From Watersipora subatra (lineage: Eukaryota > Bryozoa > Gymnolaemata > Cheilostomatida > Watersiporidae), in assembly GCF_963576615.1 (NCBI RefSeq), contig NC_088717.1:57615526-57679525 (forward strand): a stretch of DNA of 64,000 nt. The letters are read 5' to 3'. A program made the translations under genes and the position numbers. Positions 53,701 to 63,363 of the stretch are shown here, one piece after another; position 1 is the first letter of the stretch, and each line of letters begins with the position of its first letter. Under the pieces are notes generated by a model. It was not told where the DNA came from, did not search any database, and saw only the letters and a list, made by a program, of their open reading frames with translations.

Positions 53701-56700
53701 CTTGCACGGGAACCAACATACTGAAAACTAGCAAGCTAGAGGATTTGAGTATTAATGAGTTTTCAAAACTTGTTGTATACATTGAAACTGTGGAGTTCAG
53801 AGGATGTATATGCAGGTATTAGAGCAGGGGTTCCCAACCAGGGAGCAACTCCCCCTAGAAGGGAATTTTAAATATACAAGGGGGAACAGAGGTGTCTGAT
53901 TTGATAAATTTTTAATTTATGCCCTGCAGTGCCGTGTGAGTTCGGGTTTAATCATTTGACATTTTTGTTTTATCTATAACACTAGTTGCTAATAATGAGC
54001 CATTAGTCAGAACCCAGATATATGTGAACACATCCATCCAGATTTTGATTGGATAGTAAGTTAACCTAATCATAAACCAATTCACCGCCCTGCCGAAGGT
54101 CATGTATTGTTGTGTGTTGTATGCGTGCTACATAAAAATTAATAATACGTTGTTACATGTTTAGATATGTACAATAAAATGGGATTATAATTTGTATCAG
54201 TTGTTTTTAGTCATGTGAGTTAAAAGTGCGTGAAGAATCAAATTTATGAAACGGCGTAAGAGGGAACTGAATGAAAAAGGTTAAGAGCCCCTGTACTAGA
54301 GTTTGAAGAGAGTAATAACTAGTGAGTTACAACTGAAACCTTTAAAGTACTCTTGTTCAGTAAGTTTGGAGAGATAATGATGACTTGCAGTGCAGTAGTT
54401 TGCCTATCATCTCATGATCTCCACTATTCATTCAATTTCACTTCAATTCAATCGCAGTTTTCAAACAGAACTTGAATATGGAGAAATAATAATAGCTGTC
54501 TTTGACCCAGTCTGAATTAGTCATGAATTAAAAACTTAAAAAAATATTGCTTTACTAAAACAAAGCAAATTAAAATTATAACAACTATAGAAGTTGATAA
54601 TTACAGACTAACAATTACAGATTATACATACTATATATATACAGACTATACGTACAGAATATGCGCACAGAGTATACTCCCAGACTATACATATATAAGC
54701 AATAGATTACATAGAGCGGTAGAAGACAGGCAATGACATACCTGGCTCATCACTCGATATCTCATCACCAAGGAGCTCAGCAATTTCATCCTCCTCACCA
54801 TCATACTCTCGCTCCTCATCCATCCTCTCCAAGTCTTTACCCGCCTGCAACATAGCCATGGTCATTAAATTGTTACTCAGTCAGCATGCAGTGAAACCTA
54901 ATACTTTGCTATGCAAGACCATTTAGTCATTGTATTTCATAAGTAAGTAAGCATGCAACAAGTGGACATAACCTTACATTATGGTTTCTTAGCACACAAT
55001 TAGACTCCATTAACTTTCACAGACAAATGTAGAGAACCTAACTTATAGTAATACTAGGTGAATACCCGACATTGCACACGTAATAAAAAAGTTTATGCAT
55101 AGAAAATTTACTTTTACTTACAGTCCAAGTTTCTTTACCCAATGAATTTAAGTAACGTAGGCTAGAACCATAATAAAGGCCGCTATAATGATAACTTAAG
55201 CCAGTGTTATAGAAAGATTGCATCATGATCTTTAAGCAATGGCGAGCTGATGTGTCAACATTTTAATCGGCATTGACGGTTGGAAGGTGCATAAGTATGT
55301 TTACAATTATTCATCACTATGGTCAGTTGGACACGTAGTCCATCAGTTTAGGATGCCTGCTTGCAGAGCTGGAGGTTCCGAGTTCAAATCCAGTGCAAAC
55401 TGGATTTTTGTCCTTAAAATTGTATCGCTATAACTGAACACACAAATGACAGACCAACACTGAGATTTATATACAGTGCGCCCGCGAGTTCCGATGACCT
55501 TGTTGTTTTTTTACGTGGAACATGGTGTTTTTCCGCCCTACCCATACAACAGTTTTTTTCACGATACCGATATCAACAAAAAATTTTCTCGAATATCAAA
55601 TTTGGCCGTCAACGTGCTGAATACATTGAAATAACAAATATGCTGTATTCGCCAAAATACCTTACGCAACGCATGAAATAGATACGATGCTCGATCTCTC
55701 TCAGTTCGAAGTTATTCATAATTAGTTGCAGCGCACCTTCAGGATATGATTACCTTGATATGTATATGATTTTTTCCCTTTACGAAGTAAAACATGATGA
55801 TGTTTTCACCTCACCATACAAATTGTTTTTCACCATACGAATTGTTTTTCACCATACGAATTGTTTTTCACCAAATAAATTCAACAAAATTTTTGCCCGA
55901 GTTCAAATTTGGCAGTCGATGTGCTTATTACGTACGTCAAAATAACAAAGACCCCAAGATGCAGTTCGCCAAAAATATTTTGGCAATGCTTGAAAGAGAA
56001 ATGATGATCGATTTCTCTCAGTTGAGCAATTCTCATGTAATAAAGTAATATTTTTCTTTCAAAACCATTAGCAAAGTTGGAGTTGCGATCTCTACCTACG
56101 GAAGGTCTGGTAGCCAGATAACTTCTATTAGCCTGCTAACAAAAATCCAATTCATTACGAAAACAGCATTGTTGGATGGGTTTTCTTGCCGAGTTAGGTT
56201 GAAAAATGTTTTAAACGGGCCTGCTGAAAGTTATGGTGAAAGTGAAGACCCAAAACTGATAGGTGATGAAATTTTAGTGATCAAAAGTTGAATAACTTGA
56301 AAAATTGAAATTCAGCAAAATCGTTAAAAAATACATACAAAAACTTAGCTTTTCGTGTGTGTGTTTGGTAAGCTAAACTTATTTGAAGTGAATCCAAAGT
56401 TTTTGTTACACGTAAGTCTGTCTTGAAGGTAAAAACTTTCTACGATACGTACTACTGCTCATAGACATTGTAACGTTACACTTTAATGCAGATCAACCAA
56501 TAAATTCACTAAATATAATAAAGTTACTGTAGGTAACTATAGTTACTAGGATTAACATTTTTGATGGATAGCTTCTGGTGGAACAGTAACCTTCTTGATA
56601 CACACATGCACGCACACACTTCTATGCAAGAGTTGTTATTATTAATTCTACATATTAAGGATTTTTATTGTGTTTTCTCAGTTCATATTAATTGTATCAC

Positions 56701-59700
56701 TACCGAATCATATTTTATTGTAATCATAGCAAAACAGACTCAATTTAGCTAATACTTGCTAATTATTTCACTTTTACATCTAAACCTTTTTATAGTCGTT
56801 TTATTTTTACTTTATTTGACCTGCACGAAACATTTTCCTCATGATATGAAGTTTGAAAGGTACGGTTGTTTGACAAAGTTTGAAAACCTTCACAGTTGTT
56901 TTATTTTCTTTCTTAGACTATTTCAACTACACAAAAGGCCACAAAACACTTTTCTCATGATATGTAGTTTGAAAGTTAGAATGGCAAATGTTGTTATATG
57001 TTAAATACAAATCAATTTTCTGTCCAAAGACTTTCTTTTTATCAGGGCATCGCCGAGTAGCACAGCTAGTACCACTCTATACGAAATTTTCGCCTTACGA
57101 TGCCAACACTAGAACGAATTAAAATCGTATAGCGAAGGTCCTCTGTATATAGATATGATATGCATTCGTACCACAGCATCGTGGTCAACTCCTGCTTCTT
57201 TTATGGCAGCCTCCAGCTCATCGTTCTCAGCAGCTGGTAAAAGTTCATCTTCTTCCTCACCATCCGATGCACCTTGATGTAAATTATCCTTTTCCACAGT
57301 CAGCGCATTGAGCAGTCTGGAGTGAAACGGATAAGTACAAGATGATTGATGGCTAACACACCAGTTTACCTGAAGATTGCACACTGTATGTCCTATTGGC
57401 TTTACAAATAGGTTAATATTTTATGAACCAGAAATATCAAAACATCAGCCATTCAGACACCAATTCAGTGACTTCCACTAAACGAATCCAGATATTTTGT
57501 GTTGGATAGTTGAGGTTGATATATTTTGATACGGAATAGATAAATAAGATATAGTGGAGCTTCTACTTATGATCACCTTTACATATAAATTTTACAAAAT
57601 ACGTGAAATTTAAACAAATATTTTATCAACCTTTGAAGTACATGTAGTTGTCACCGTATTAATTGTGAAGTTGTTCAAAACATTGTAATTTATTTACTAA
57701 CTGAAGATTAAAAATAAAAAGTAGTGAAAACAATAAAAATATATGCTATGTGAAATTAAGCTTCACCCTAGTCTATGTTGGAGTACAGTGCTTATCTTCA
57801 CTTCCAAACATATACCTCGCTCATTACATCTTTACGGTAACCGTAACAATTTACTTAACAATGTAACAATAAAAAATAGCAATAAAAAATTATTTATTTT
57901 TATTATTATTATAGTTTTTACATTTCAATTAGTTTTTTGATTGTCTTTTTATATTATATTTTTACATTATATGTTACACATACCTGAAGTACTTATCATC
58001 AAACCTTTTTTATTTAACCATTCATATTTTATTTAGAATTTATTTAGGCTGTGATATGAAATATACATAATATATTCAAGTAGGAACATTTATTTCGATA
58101 TATGATGGTTTGACACACAAAGCAAATCTCAAAAAAAAAACTTGCATGTAAATGGTTGCACATACACAAAAGTTTTTTTAATGACTACAAGAAATATGTT
58201 TTAATAATTGAATTTAATAATGCTATTAAACAGAAGTATTACACTACATTCCTAGCCTGTGATTGGTGGTGATGATTTTCATTGCTGTTAATGTGAAACA
58301 GAAAATCTATTATTAACATTGTGATTATAACAAAAAATACTCAGTGAATTTATCAGCTGCCTTGGTCAGATATGAATAACAATATTTCACATCATCAGTT
58401 TCACATTTATTTAAGAAATAATTAGTAATCAGATGACACTGATTCAGATGGTACTTGATCTCTATATGAGAACTGATACCAGGGTTTAGATATACATAAT
58501 AACAAAGCCAGAGCAGGGGACATCAATGCACACCTAGTGGTGATTGAGGAACGACTCATTGCATACAACTTAACAGTGAACCTATTCGTTGTGAAGGTTC
58601 TGTAGAACACATCTACCAGAAGGTTGCTTCACCTTGTCATTTTAGCACACAGTAGGTTTCTTAACACGCAATAAGTTCCCTTACCACACAATAGGTTCCC
58701 TTACCACACAATAGGTTCCCTTAACACACAGTAGGTTCCCTTAACACACAATAGGTTATCTTAACACGCAATAGGTTCCCTTAACACACAATAGGTTATC
58801 TTAACACACAATAGGTTCCCTTAACACGCAATAGGTTATCTTAACACACAATAGGTTCATAAACTCACATCAGTGCAGACATCTGAAGATAATAGAGTTC
58901 ATAACATACGTACTTGAGATCCTGGTTTAGTTGCATAGCTTTGGCGTATGCAGTGGCTATGGCTGCCACGAATGTCCCCTCGACATGCCGTAGCACAAGC
59001 TTAGGTGTGAGGAGGCATCTGCCAGCATATTGGTCGGGAGAGAGGAACTGTAAGGTGATTACGTGCTCCTTGCCCCATTCACTGGTGAAGAATTAGAGAG
59101 TCTATCAGTGTTCAAGTGACAACTAGACTCGCGTGTACGAAAGATTTCAACAGATTACAAAAATTAAATGGGTCAAAAAATGATAATAAAATAAAAACGG
59201 AGTGAAAGAGTGACGCTATGGTTACAATATTTAAAAACTTGTCAATTTTATAGTTAGCTAGTACCTGATCTACAGTTAACAAGCAGCAGAAGTACCAGGA
59301 TTAATATTATTTTATCTCATGCGAACTTGAAGAGAATGATGAATATTCTTTAAATTTTAAATAAAACACCGGTCATGGTTACATGGTGAGATACAACCGG
59401 TCATGGTTACATGTTGAGATACAACCAGTCATGGTTACATGATGAGATACAACCAGTCACGGCTACATGGTGAGATACAACAACGTAACCATTATTTAAG
59501 AACATTGTGGAACAATTCGAGGGAATGTTATACTCAGAATGACTGAATCATTCTACGATTTTATTTAAATTAATATGTTTCAAACATAGAATCTCTACGT
59601 ATGAGAACTTTGAAAAGAACTACAAGAACAGCTAATATTATGAATTGACGTTTTAAATGGATTTGTTAGATATTATAATATTTCTTGGTATTATCAACTT

Positions 59701-62700
59701 TCCTTATTATATGTACACTATGTTTAAGATGTTTGTTTACTCCTAACTATGTACATGTAAGTAAAATAGCAACACTCAGGTTTACTCTATGCCTAAGTCA
59801 AAAGTTATATTAACAGCAACAATGTCTGTATTACCTGTCCATAACAATTCAGAAATGCGAATAATATTCTGTACTAATTTATAGAAAAGTTCTTCCATTT
59901 GTATTGGGATTGTGATTAATTGTCAAATTACACTATTCCACTTTAATTAGTTTTACAATACTACCGCAGGAGCAGGCAACTACTAGATAGCCTTGGTAGT
60001 GTATCTATTATGACAAGTGGAATTTATCCTAAGATTTTAGCAGAAGTGATGATTGGTGTTTAACCAATACGATTCACCTTCATGGCTGTCAAGACCAAAG
60101 TCTACATTTGACTACACTAGTATGTATTAAAATGTCACTACTTAGTTTAACAGAAAAAACTACAGCTACTAGTAACCAAGTTACTAAAAGTGGCATAAGG
60201 GTGCACCATGGGGACCATCAGCAGTCTGAAGTTAAATTCTTATATCTGTATTACCTGGCAGGTCCTTTGGTAATGAGACGGGTTGATATATCAGCAGTCT
60301 CTAGCAGCTAAAATTATATAGATGAAAATGATAGCCTATTGTCTGTAGTAATTATATTGGGATCACACATCAAATACAACGATCAAAAATACTACTCTGA
60401 AAGGGAATGGTGACACGTGTTACCCAGGAACCAACTATCATTAACATATCGTTATGAGATGTGTTACCTAGGAACCAACTGTCATTAACATATCGCTATG
60501 AGATATGTTACCTAGGCACCAACTGCCAGTAACATATCACTATGAGATGTGTTACCTAGGCACCAACTATTATTAACATATCACTATGAGATATGTTAGC
60601 TAGGAACCAACTATCATTAACATATCGTTATGAGATGTGTTACCTAGGAACCAACTGTCATTAACATATCTGCAATTAAAGACTATACCAGCTAATAACA
60701 GACTGATAGCTGCCCATGAAGAAGCAAGTAGCCTACTATGGAGCTGATCAGAGTGACTGCATACACTGTCATACCAACACAGAGAAACCATCACTAGAAA
60801 GTACTAGATGATATCTTACTGTCAAGATTATAGACAATATAATACTGAGTTAAATTGGCTACTTGTTTAGTAGAGTAGCAGATGGTTGTTGATGAAAACA
60901 ATTTCTACATGCTATAATAATAGCGCTGACAGTTTGACCTCAATACCTGCCACAAACTGTAAGGCGCCTGCTGCCACCCACCTCGGAGAGTCGAACAGTG
61001 GTGAGCTTCAGCTGGAGATTTTTTGCCCGGCGAATTGCATGTTTGGTTTTCAGAAAGGGAATGTCCATAAATGGCGTCTTTTGGGTCTTGCTGGCCACCA
61101 TAAGCAACTCTCTGAGACGGGGAATACCTAGTGTCACATTCATCTCTCCTCTGCCAGCAAAGTGAAAAGTGTTCAGGGTCATCTGCGTCGACGGTTCACC
61201 AATTGACTGCAATGTAAAAATTAATAGGATCAAACCAACATCTAGCCGTTTATATTTTGTACCTACTCGTCACTCTGCGGCACAGCAGTGACATTCGTCA
61301 CTAGTACCAATCAACTAACAAAAACTCATCTTTGTCTAGTGATCAAGTGAATGAACAGCGGCTGAGCAGTAGTAGAATATATAACTATGTTTAGACAACT
61401 CCAGCATAAGACGAATGCCGCAAGTTTGCTAACAACCTACAAGTACATGTGCAATGTGACGATTTTGTATGATATAATATTGTTTTTAGCAATCGAGGTT
61501 AATGACCTTACAAGCCAGCTTGCATAAAGCAATGAGTGTGTATTTTATTATAATATTATTTAATAAAATTATTTATTTTATAATTATATTATTATAATAT
61601 TGATTAGGTTGAACAAAATAATGAAGCTTAGTTCCTATTGTTAAGGCATGATGAGGCCCACATGCGCAGTAGCACTACAGCTAGTCGAGGCGCTGGGCCC
61701 ACATGAATTGGCAAACGTAAACAGCAGGTCTTCCCTCTAGGAATCTAGGTTTAATAAATAACTTTTCATATTAACTCTAAAACTAGTAAATGCAGAGGTT
61801 TTGCGTAAGTCTATTGGAAGACTGTTCCATCGTGATGGTACGCTGTATTCGATTGTTTTTTGACCCGAGGCAGTATAAAATAATGTAAAGGTAGATTGGT
61901 TTCTAATAATCTGGTGTTATAGTGTGAATCTCTCTTGGTTTCGTCATCACTTGAATAAAATTTTGAATGAGCTACCAAGAGAATTCTATACTATTAAGTT
62001 CTATACGATAAAGTTTGTCAACAGGCAACACAGACAGCTGAACAAACAGGGACCGAGATGAAGTTAGCGGCGGTTTATTAAATATTATGCGCATTAGACG
62101 CTTTTGTGATATTAGTATTTTTTTTAAATAACAAAATGAAGCATTTCCCCAGGACTCAAAACAGTAACTAATTTTTGAGTTAATAAACGCATTGTATATT
62201 AGTTTCATAATACTTCTGGGTACAAATTTAGAACATCTACTAATCAGGCTGACATAGATCCTATCTGCTTATTTAGTTTATTAATGTGTGTGTCCCATAT
62301 CAGATGACTGCCCAAATGAATTCCTCAGAATTTGATTGAAGATGTCTCAACTCCGAATCAAATAATTTTATAGATTTGTCTAATTTAATTTTCTTTTAAT
62401 GATTTCTCATTATCATGTACATTGTTTTGTCCATGTTTACAGTTAATTTATTTGTATTACACAATTGTTCAATTTTTTAAATTCATTTTTTTTTAAATTT
62501 CAAATTTTTTTAAGTTTGTTATTGACTATATCAATGTCATTATTCAAATTGTTAGACTCAAAAAATAAATTTGTGTCGTCAGCATATAGTATAGGTTTTA
62601 GATGATCAATAGATAACACAAGATCATTAATATATATTAAGAATAAGGTTGACCCAGGATATAACCTTGAGGAACGCCGGAATTTATACTTGAAAAGCTA

Positions 62701-63363
62701 GATTTATAGTTTTCTATAAAGGTTACTTGTTTTCTATATTCCAAGTAGTTTTTTATCCAGTGAATAGAATAGAAGACGATGAAAAGGGAATATATTTTAA
62801 TTTGTGAATGAGTATATTGTGGTCAATGGTGTCAAAAGCCTTACTAAAATCAAGAAATATCCCTAATAGTCCTCTGCCATGGTTCATCATCGATAAAACT
62901 TTATTTGTGAGCTCAATTAATGCTTGGCTAGCGTTTCAATTTTTTCTAAAACCAACTTGTAGTGAAATGTATTATTCATAAATAGTAATAACCACAACAA
63001 CTACAAGCTTACAAGGTAATCAACACAATGATTTCAACTAGAATACGAGATCAGTTATCTCTGGTCTAAGATTAACGATCATACTGGACTTCCTGCCTAT
63101 TGATATAGGAGACTTCCAACTATGTCATCAATCAGATTTAGTGTATTGAGTCAACATTCAGTGTAAGCGTTATCAAGAGTTTCAACTCTTCACATCACCA
63201 CAACTTAACAGCATGAGTTAATAGTGAGTGAACTTACCTGTGCAGCTAGAATACCGACACCATCACCCGGTTCGACTCTACTTCTGCAGCCGTAGAGAGA
63301 TACAAGTTCCTCGAGCTGATCAGCAGTTATCTTACCATATTCTCCCTCTTCCTGCACTAGTAA
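47663..63363 (-). CDS. POLR1A: POLR1A, largest subunit of RNA polymerase I, C-terminal 12 exons, 5' end outside window
   Basis: Encodes the last 550 residues of the catalytic subunit RPA1, which transcribes pre-rRNA in the nucleolus (human protein 1720 aa). The 1653 coding nt visible have all 11 junctions in phase. Diagnostic blocks: the bridge-helix/trigger-loop segment [20 protein letters not shown] and [11 protein letters not shown] in exon 61206-60982; acidic linkers; [48 protein letters not shown]; and the terminal VGTGSFE block. The Pol I-type C-terminus without heptad repeats rules out POLR2A. The order of blocks follows human POLR1A throughout. Introns hold a piggyBac-like element, a hAT-like element, two TA elements, tRNA-like repeats and a LINE fragment. 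Confidence 0.95.
48309..49027. mobile_element. piggyBac-like MITE, TTAA-flanked, POLR1A last intron
   Basis: Ends are CCCTTTCGCTGCC and the inverse GGCAGTGAAAGGG (12 of 13 positions), flanked exactly by TTAA at 48305-48308 and 49028-49031. TTAA plus CCCTTT is the hallmark of piggyBac-type elements. It is 719 bp with no transposase. An internal 44-bp direct duplication occurs at about 48587-48674. Confidence 0.87.
49366..49558 (-). CDS. POLR1A: POLR1A exon (fragment aa 447-510)
   Basis: Encodes [36 protein letters not shown] and [19 protein letters not shown], equivalent to human [20 protein letters not shown]. Acceptor CTTGCAG|, donor GCGG|GTGAGT, phase 1. Confidence 0.97.
50524..50634 (-). 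CDS. POLR1A: POLR1A exon (fragment aa 410-446)
   Basis: Encodes [20 protein letters not shown] then [11 protein letters not shown], nearly identical in pattern to human [30 protein letters not shown]. Acceptor ATTTCAG|, donor ATCAAG|GTGAGA, phase 0. Confidence 0.96.
50744..50822 (-). repeat. tRNA-like module, copy 2, POLR1A intron
   Basis: On the minus strand it has A-box-like TGGCCTAGTGGTTAGCTC, B-box-like GAGTTCAATCCCAG and a following T-run (GATTTTTCG). It is part of a composite repeat that continues to about 51165 on the + strand and is shared in inverted orientation with 55043-55410. Confidence 0.65.
50823..51165. repeat. body of composite interspersed repeat, copy A
   Basis: Shares GATCATGATGCAATCT, TTAAGTTACT and AAATTCATTGGGTAAAGAAA blocks and the ACCCGTGCAACGCCCGAC end with the inverted copy at 55043-55260. 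Contains a 13-bp tandem AGCTTAAGTTACT (5 copies) at 50997-51061, absent from the other copy. Confidence 0.7.
51367..51540 (-). CDS. POLR1A: POLR1A exon (fragment aa 352-409)
   Basis: Encodes [20 protein letters not shown] and [17 protein letters not shown] to TDGVNIQ, matching human LPLMKINFDMSSLVVSLA, KGITRCLLNE and NTEGINL. Acceptor TTTGTAG|, donor ATTCAG|GTTAGG. Confidence 0.93.
51878..52586. mobile_element. TA-flanked CAGTG-end element, copy 1, POLR1A intron
   Basis: A 709-bp element starting CAGTGCCCCCTAGG and ending AAGGTCCACTG, flanked by TA at 51876-51877 and 52587-52588. Subterminal motifs TATACGATTTTTTCGCCTTA and CGCCTTACGATGGCAACACT recur in copy 2 at 55474. It fits a Tc1/mariner-type non-autonomous element. 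Confidence 0.8.
53203..53280 (-). CDS. POLR1A: POLR1A exon (fragment aa 326-351)
   Basis: A 78-nt exon encoding [20 protein letters not shown] then QITFK, matching human [21 protein letters not shown]. Acceptor TTGCAG|, donor TTCAAG|GTAAGG, phase 0. Confidence 0.92.
53466..53620 (-). CDS. POLR1A: POLR1A exon (fragment aa 274-325)
   Basis: Encodes [20 protein letters not shown], then a basic stretch [17 protein letters not shown] (possible nuclear localisation) and VDPKRIA. Acceptor CTTCAG|, donor TTGCG|GTTAGC. Confidence 0.88.
53825..54294. mobile_element. hAT-like MITE with 8-bp target duplication, POLR1A intron
   Basis: A 470-bp element beginning CAGGGGTTCCCAACC and ending GGTTAAGAGCCCCTG. 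It is flanked by TATTAGAG (53817-53824) and TACTAGAG (54295-54302), an 8-bp target duplication with one mismatch. CAGGGG ends and 8-bp duplications are typical of hAT elements. No transposase. Confidence 0.9.
54742..54844 (-). CDS. POLR1A: POLR1A exon, acidic linker (fragment aa 240-273)
   Basis: Encodes [20 protein letters not shown] and [13 protein letters not shown], a continuation of the acidic linker. Acceptor TTGCAG|, donor CCAG|GTATGT, phase 1. Confidence 0.88.
55043..55260. repeat. body of composite interspersed repeat, copy B (inverted)
   Basis: The reverse complement of the 50890-51165 type sequence: it holds the inverses of GATCATGATGCAATCT and AAATTCATTGGGTAAAGAAA and a diverged inverse of the ACCCGTGCAACGCC end. 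It is followed on the right by the tRNA-like module. Confidence 0.68.
55325..55410 (+). repeat. tRNA-like module, copy 3, POLR1A intron
   Basis: TAGTCCATCAGTTTAGGA acts as a possible A box and GAGTTCAAATCCAG as a B box, followed by GGATTTTTG. It has the same arrangement relative to the composite repeat body as the copy at 50744. Confidence 0.62.
55474..57145. mobile_element. TA-flanked CAGTG-end element, copy 2, POLR1A intron
   Basis: A 1672-bp relative of the element at 51878, flanked by TA (55472-55473 and 57146-57147). The right end CGCCTTACGATGCCAACACT ... AAGGTCCTCTG matches copy 1. A second start-like segment (GCAGCGCACCTTCAGG) at about 55728 suggests a nested or duplicated left end. 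A 19-bp ATTGTTTTTCACCATACGA tandem repeat lies at 55805-55872. Confidence 0.75.
57172..57316 (-). CDS. POLR1A: POLR1A exon, acidic linker (fragment aa 191-239)
   Basis: Encodes [14 protein letters not shown] then a Glu/Asp-rich stretch ([20 protein letters not shown]) to VDHDAV. It corresponds to the acidic, poorly conserved linker of POLR1A. Acceptor CTCCAG|, donor GCTGTG|GTACGA. A TA-flanked transposon ends only about 25 bp beyond the donor. Confidence 0.88.
58650..58862. repeat. 21-bp tandem repeat, about 10 copies, POLR1A intron
   Basis: Units of CTTAACACACAATAGGTTCCC with CCC/ATC alternation. It lies about 50 bp from the exon at 58914 on its donor side but shares no sequence with the junction. 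Confidence 0.92.
58914..59081 (-). CDS. POLR1A: POLR1A exon (fragment aa 135-190)
   Basis: Encodes [20 protein letters not shown] then a helical stretch ending AMQLNQDL, equivalent to human QLRFQFLPHAYY.. and the following helix. Acceptor TCACCAG|, donor CTCAA|GTACGT, phase 2. Confidence 0.9.
59375..59480. repeat. 28-29-bp tandem repeat, 4 copies, POLR1A intron
   Basis: Units of GGTCATGGTTACATGGTGAG then ATACAACC. Adjacent AT-rich intron DNA from 59481 to 60254 shows nothing else. Confidence 0.88.
60255..60307 (-). CDS. POLR1A: POLR1A 53-nt exon (fragment aa 118-134)
   Basis: A very short exon encoding [17 protein letters not shown]. It was found because the flanking exons do not join in phase without it. 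With it, both junctions are in phase and the gap versus human POLR1A is filled. Acceptor ATTTTAG|, donor GCCAG|GTAATA. Confidence 0.85.
60410..60680. repeat. 44-bp tandem repeat, 6 copies, POLR1A intron
   Basis: Units of AGGAACCAACTATCATTAAC then ATATCGTTATGAGATGTGTTACCT, about 100 bp upstream of the 53-nt exon's acceptor on the minus strand. Confidence 0.92.
60982..61206 (-). CDS. POLR1A: POLR1A exon, trigger loop (fragment aa 43-117)
   Basis: Encodes [20 protein letters not shown] and [19 protein letters not shown], the trigger-loop region of the largest subunit, ending VRLSE. Acceptor ATTGCAG|, donor TCCGAG|GTGGGT. Confidence 0.97.
61760..62960 (-). pseudogene. degenerate LINE reverse-transcriptase fragment, POLR1A intron
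   Basis: Reading the minus strand from 62960 downwards: [35 protein letters not shown] with a following frameshift, [10 protein letters not shown] (the Y-x-D-D catalytic motif of reverse transcriptase) and, at 62208-61972, [23 protein letters not shown] followed by [13 protein letters not shown]. These are the palm and thumb blocks of a non-LTR retrotransposon, probably of the Jockey/CR1 type. A nonsense codon and at least one frameshift show that it is dead. It lies in the same orientation as POLR1A. Confidence 0.85.
63238..63363 (-). CDS. POLR1A: POLR1A exon, first visible (fragment aa 1-42)
   Basis: Encodes [20 protein letters not shown] then [14 protein letters not shown], the P-G-x-x-V-G-x-x-A-A-Q motif leading into the conserved SIGEPSTQM block. 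Acceptor CTTTCAG|, donor GCACAG|GTAAGT on the minus strand. Confidence 0.95.
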
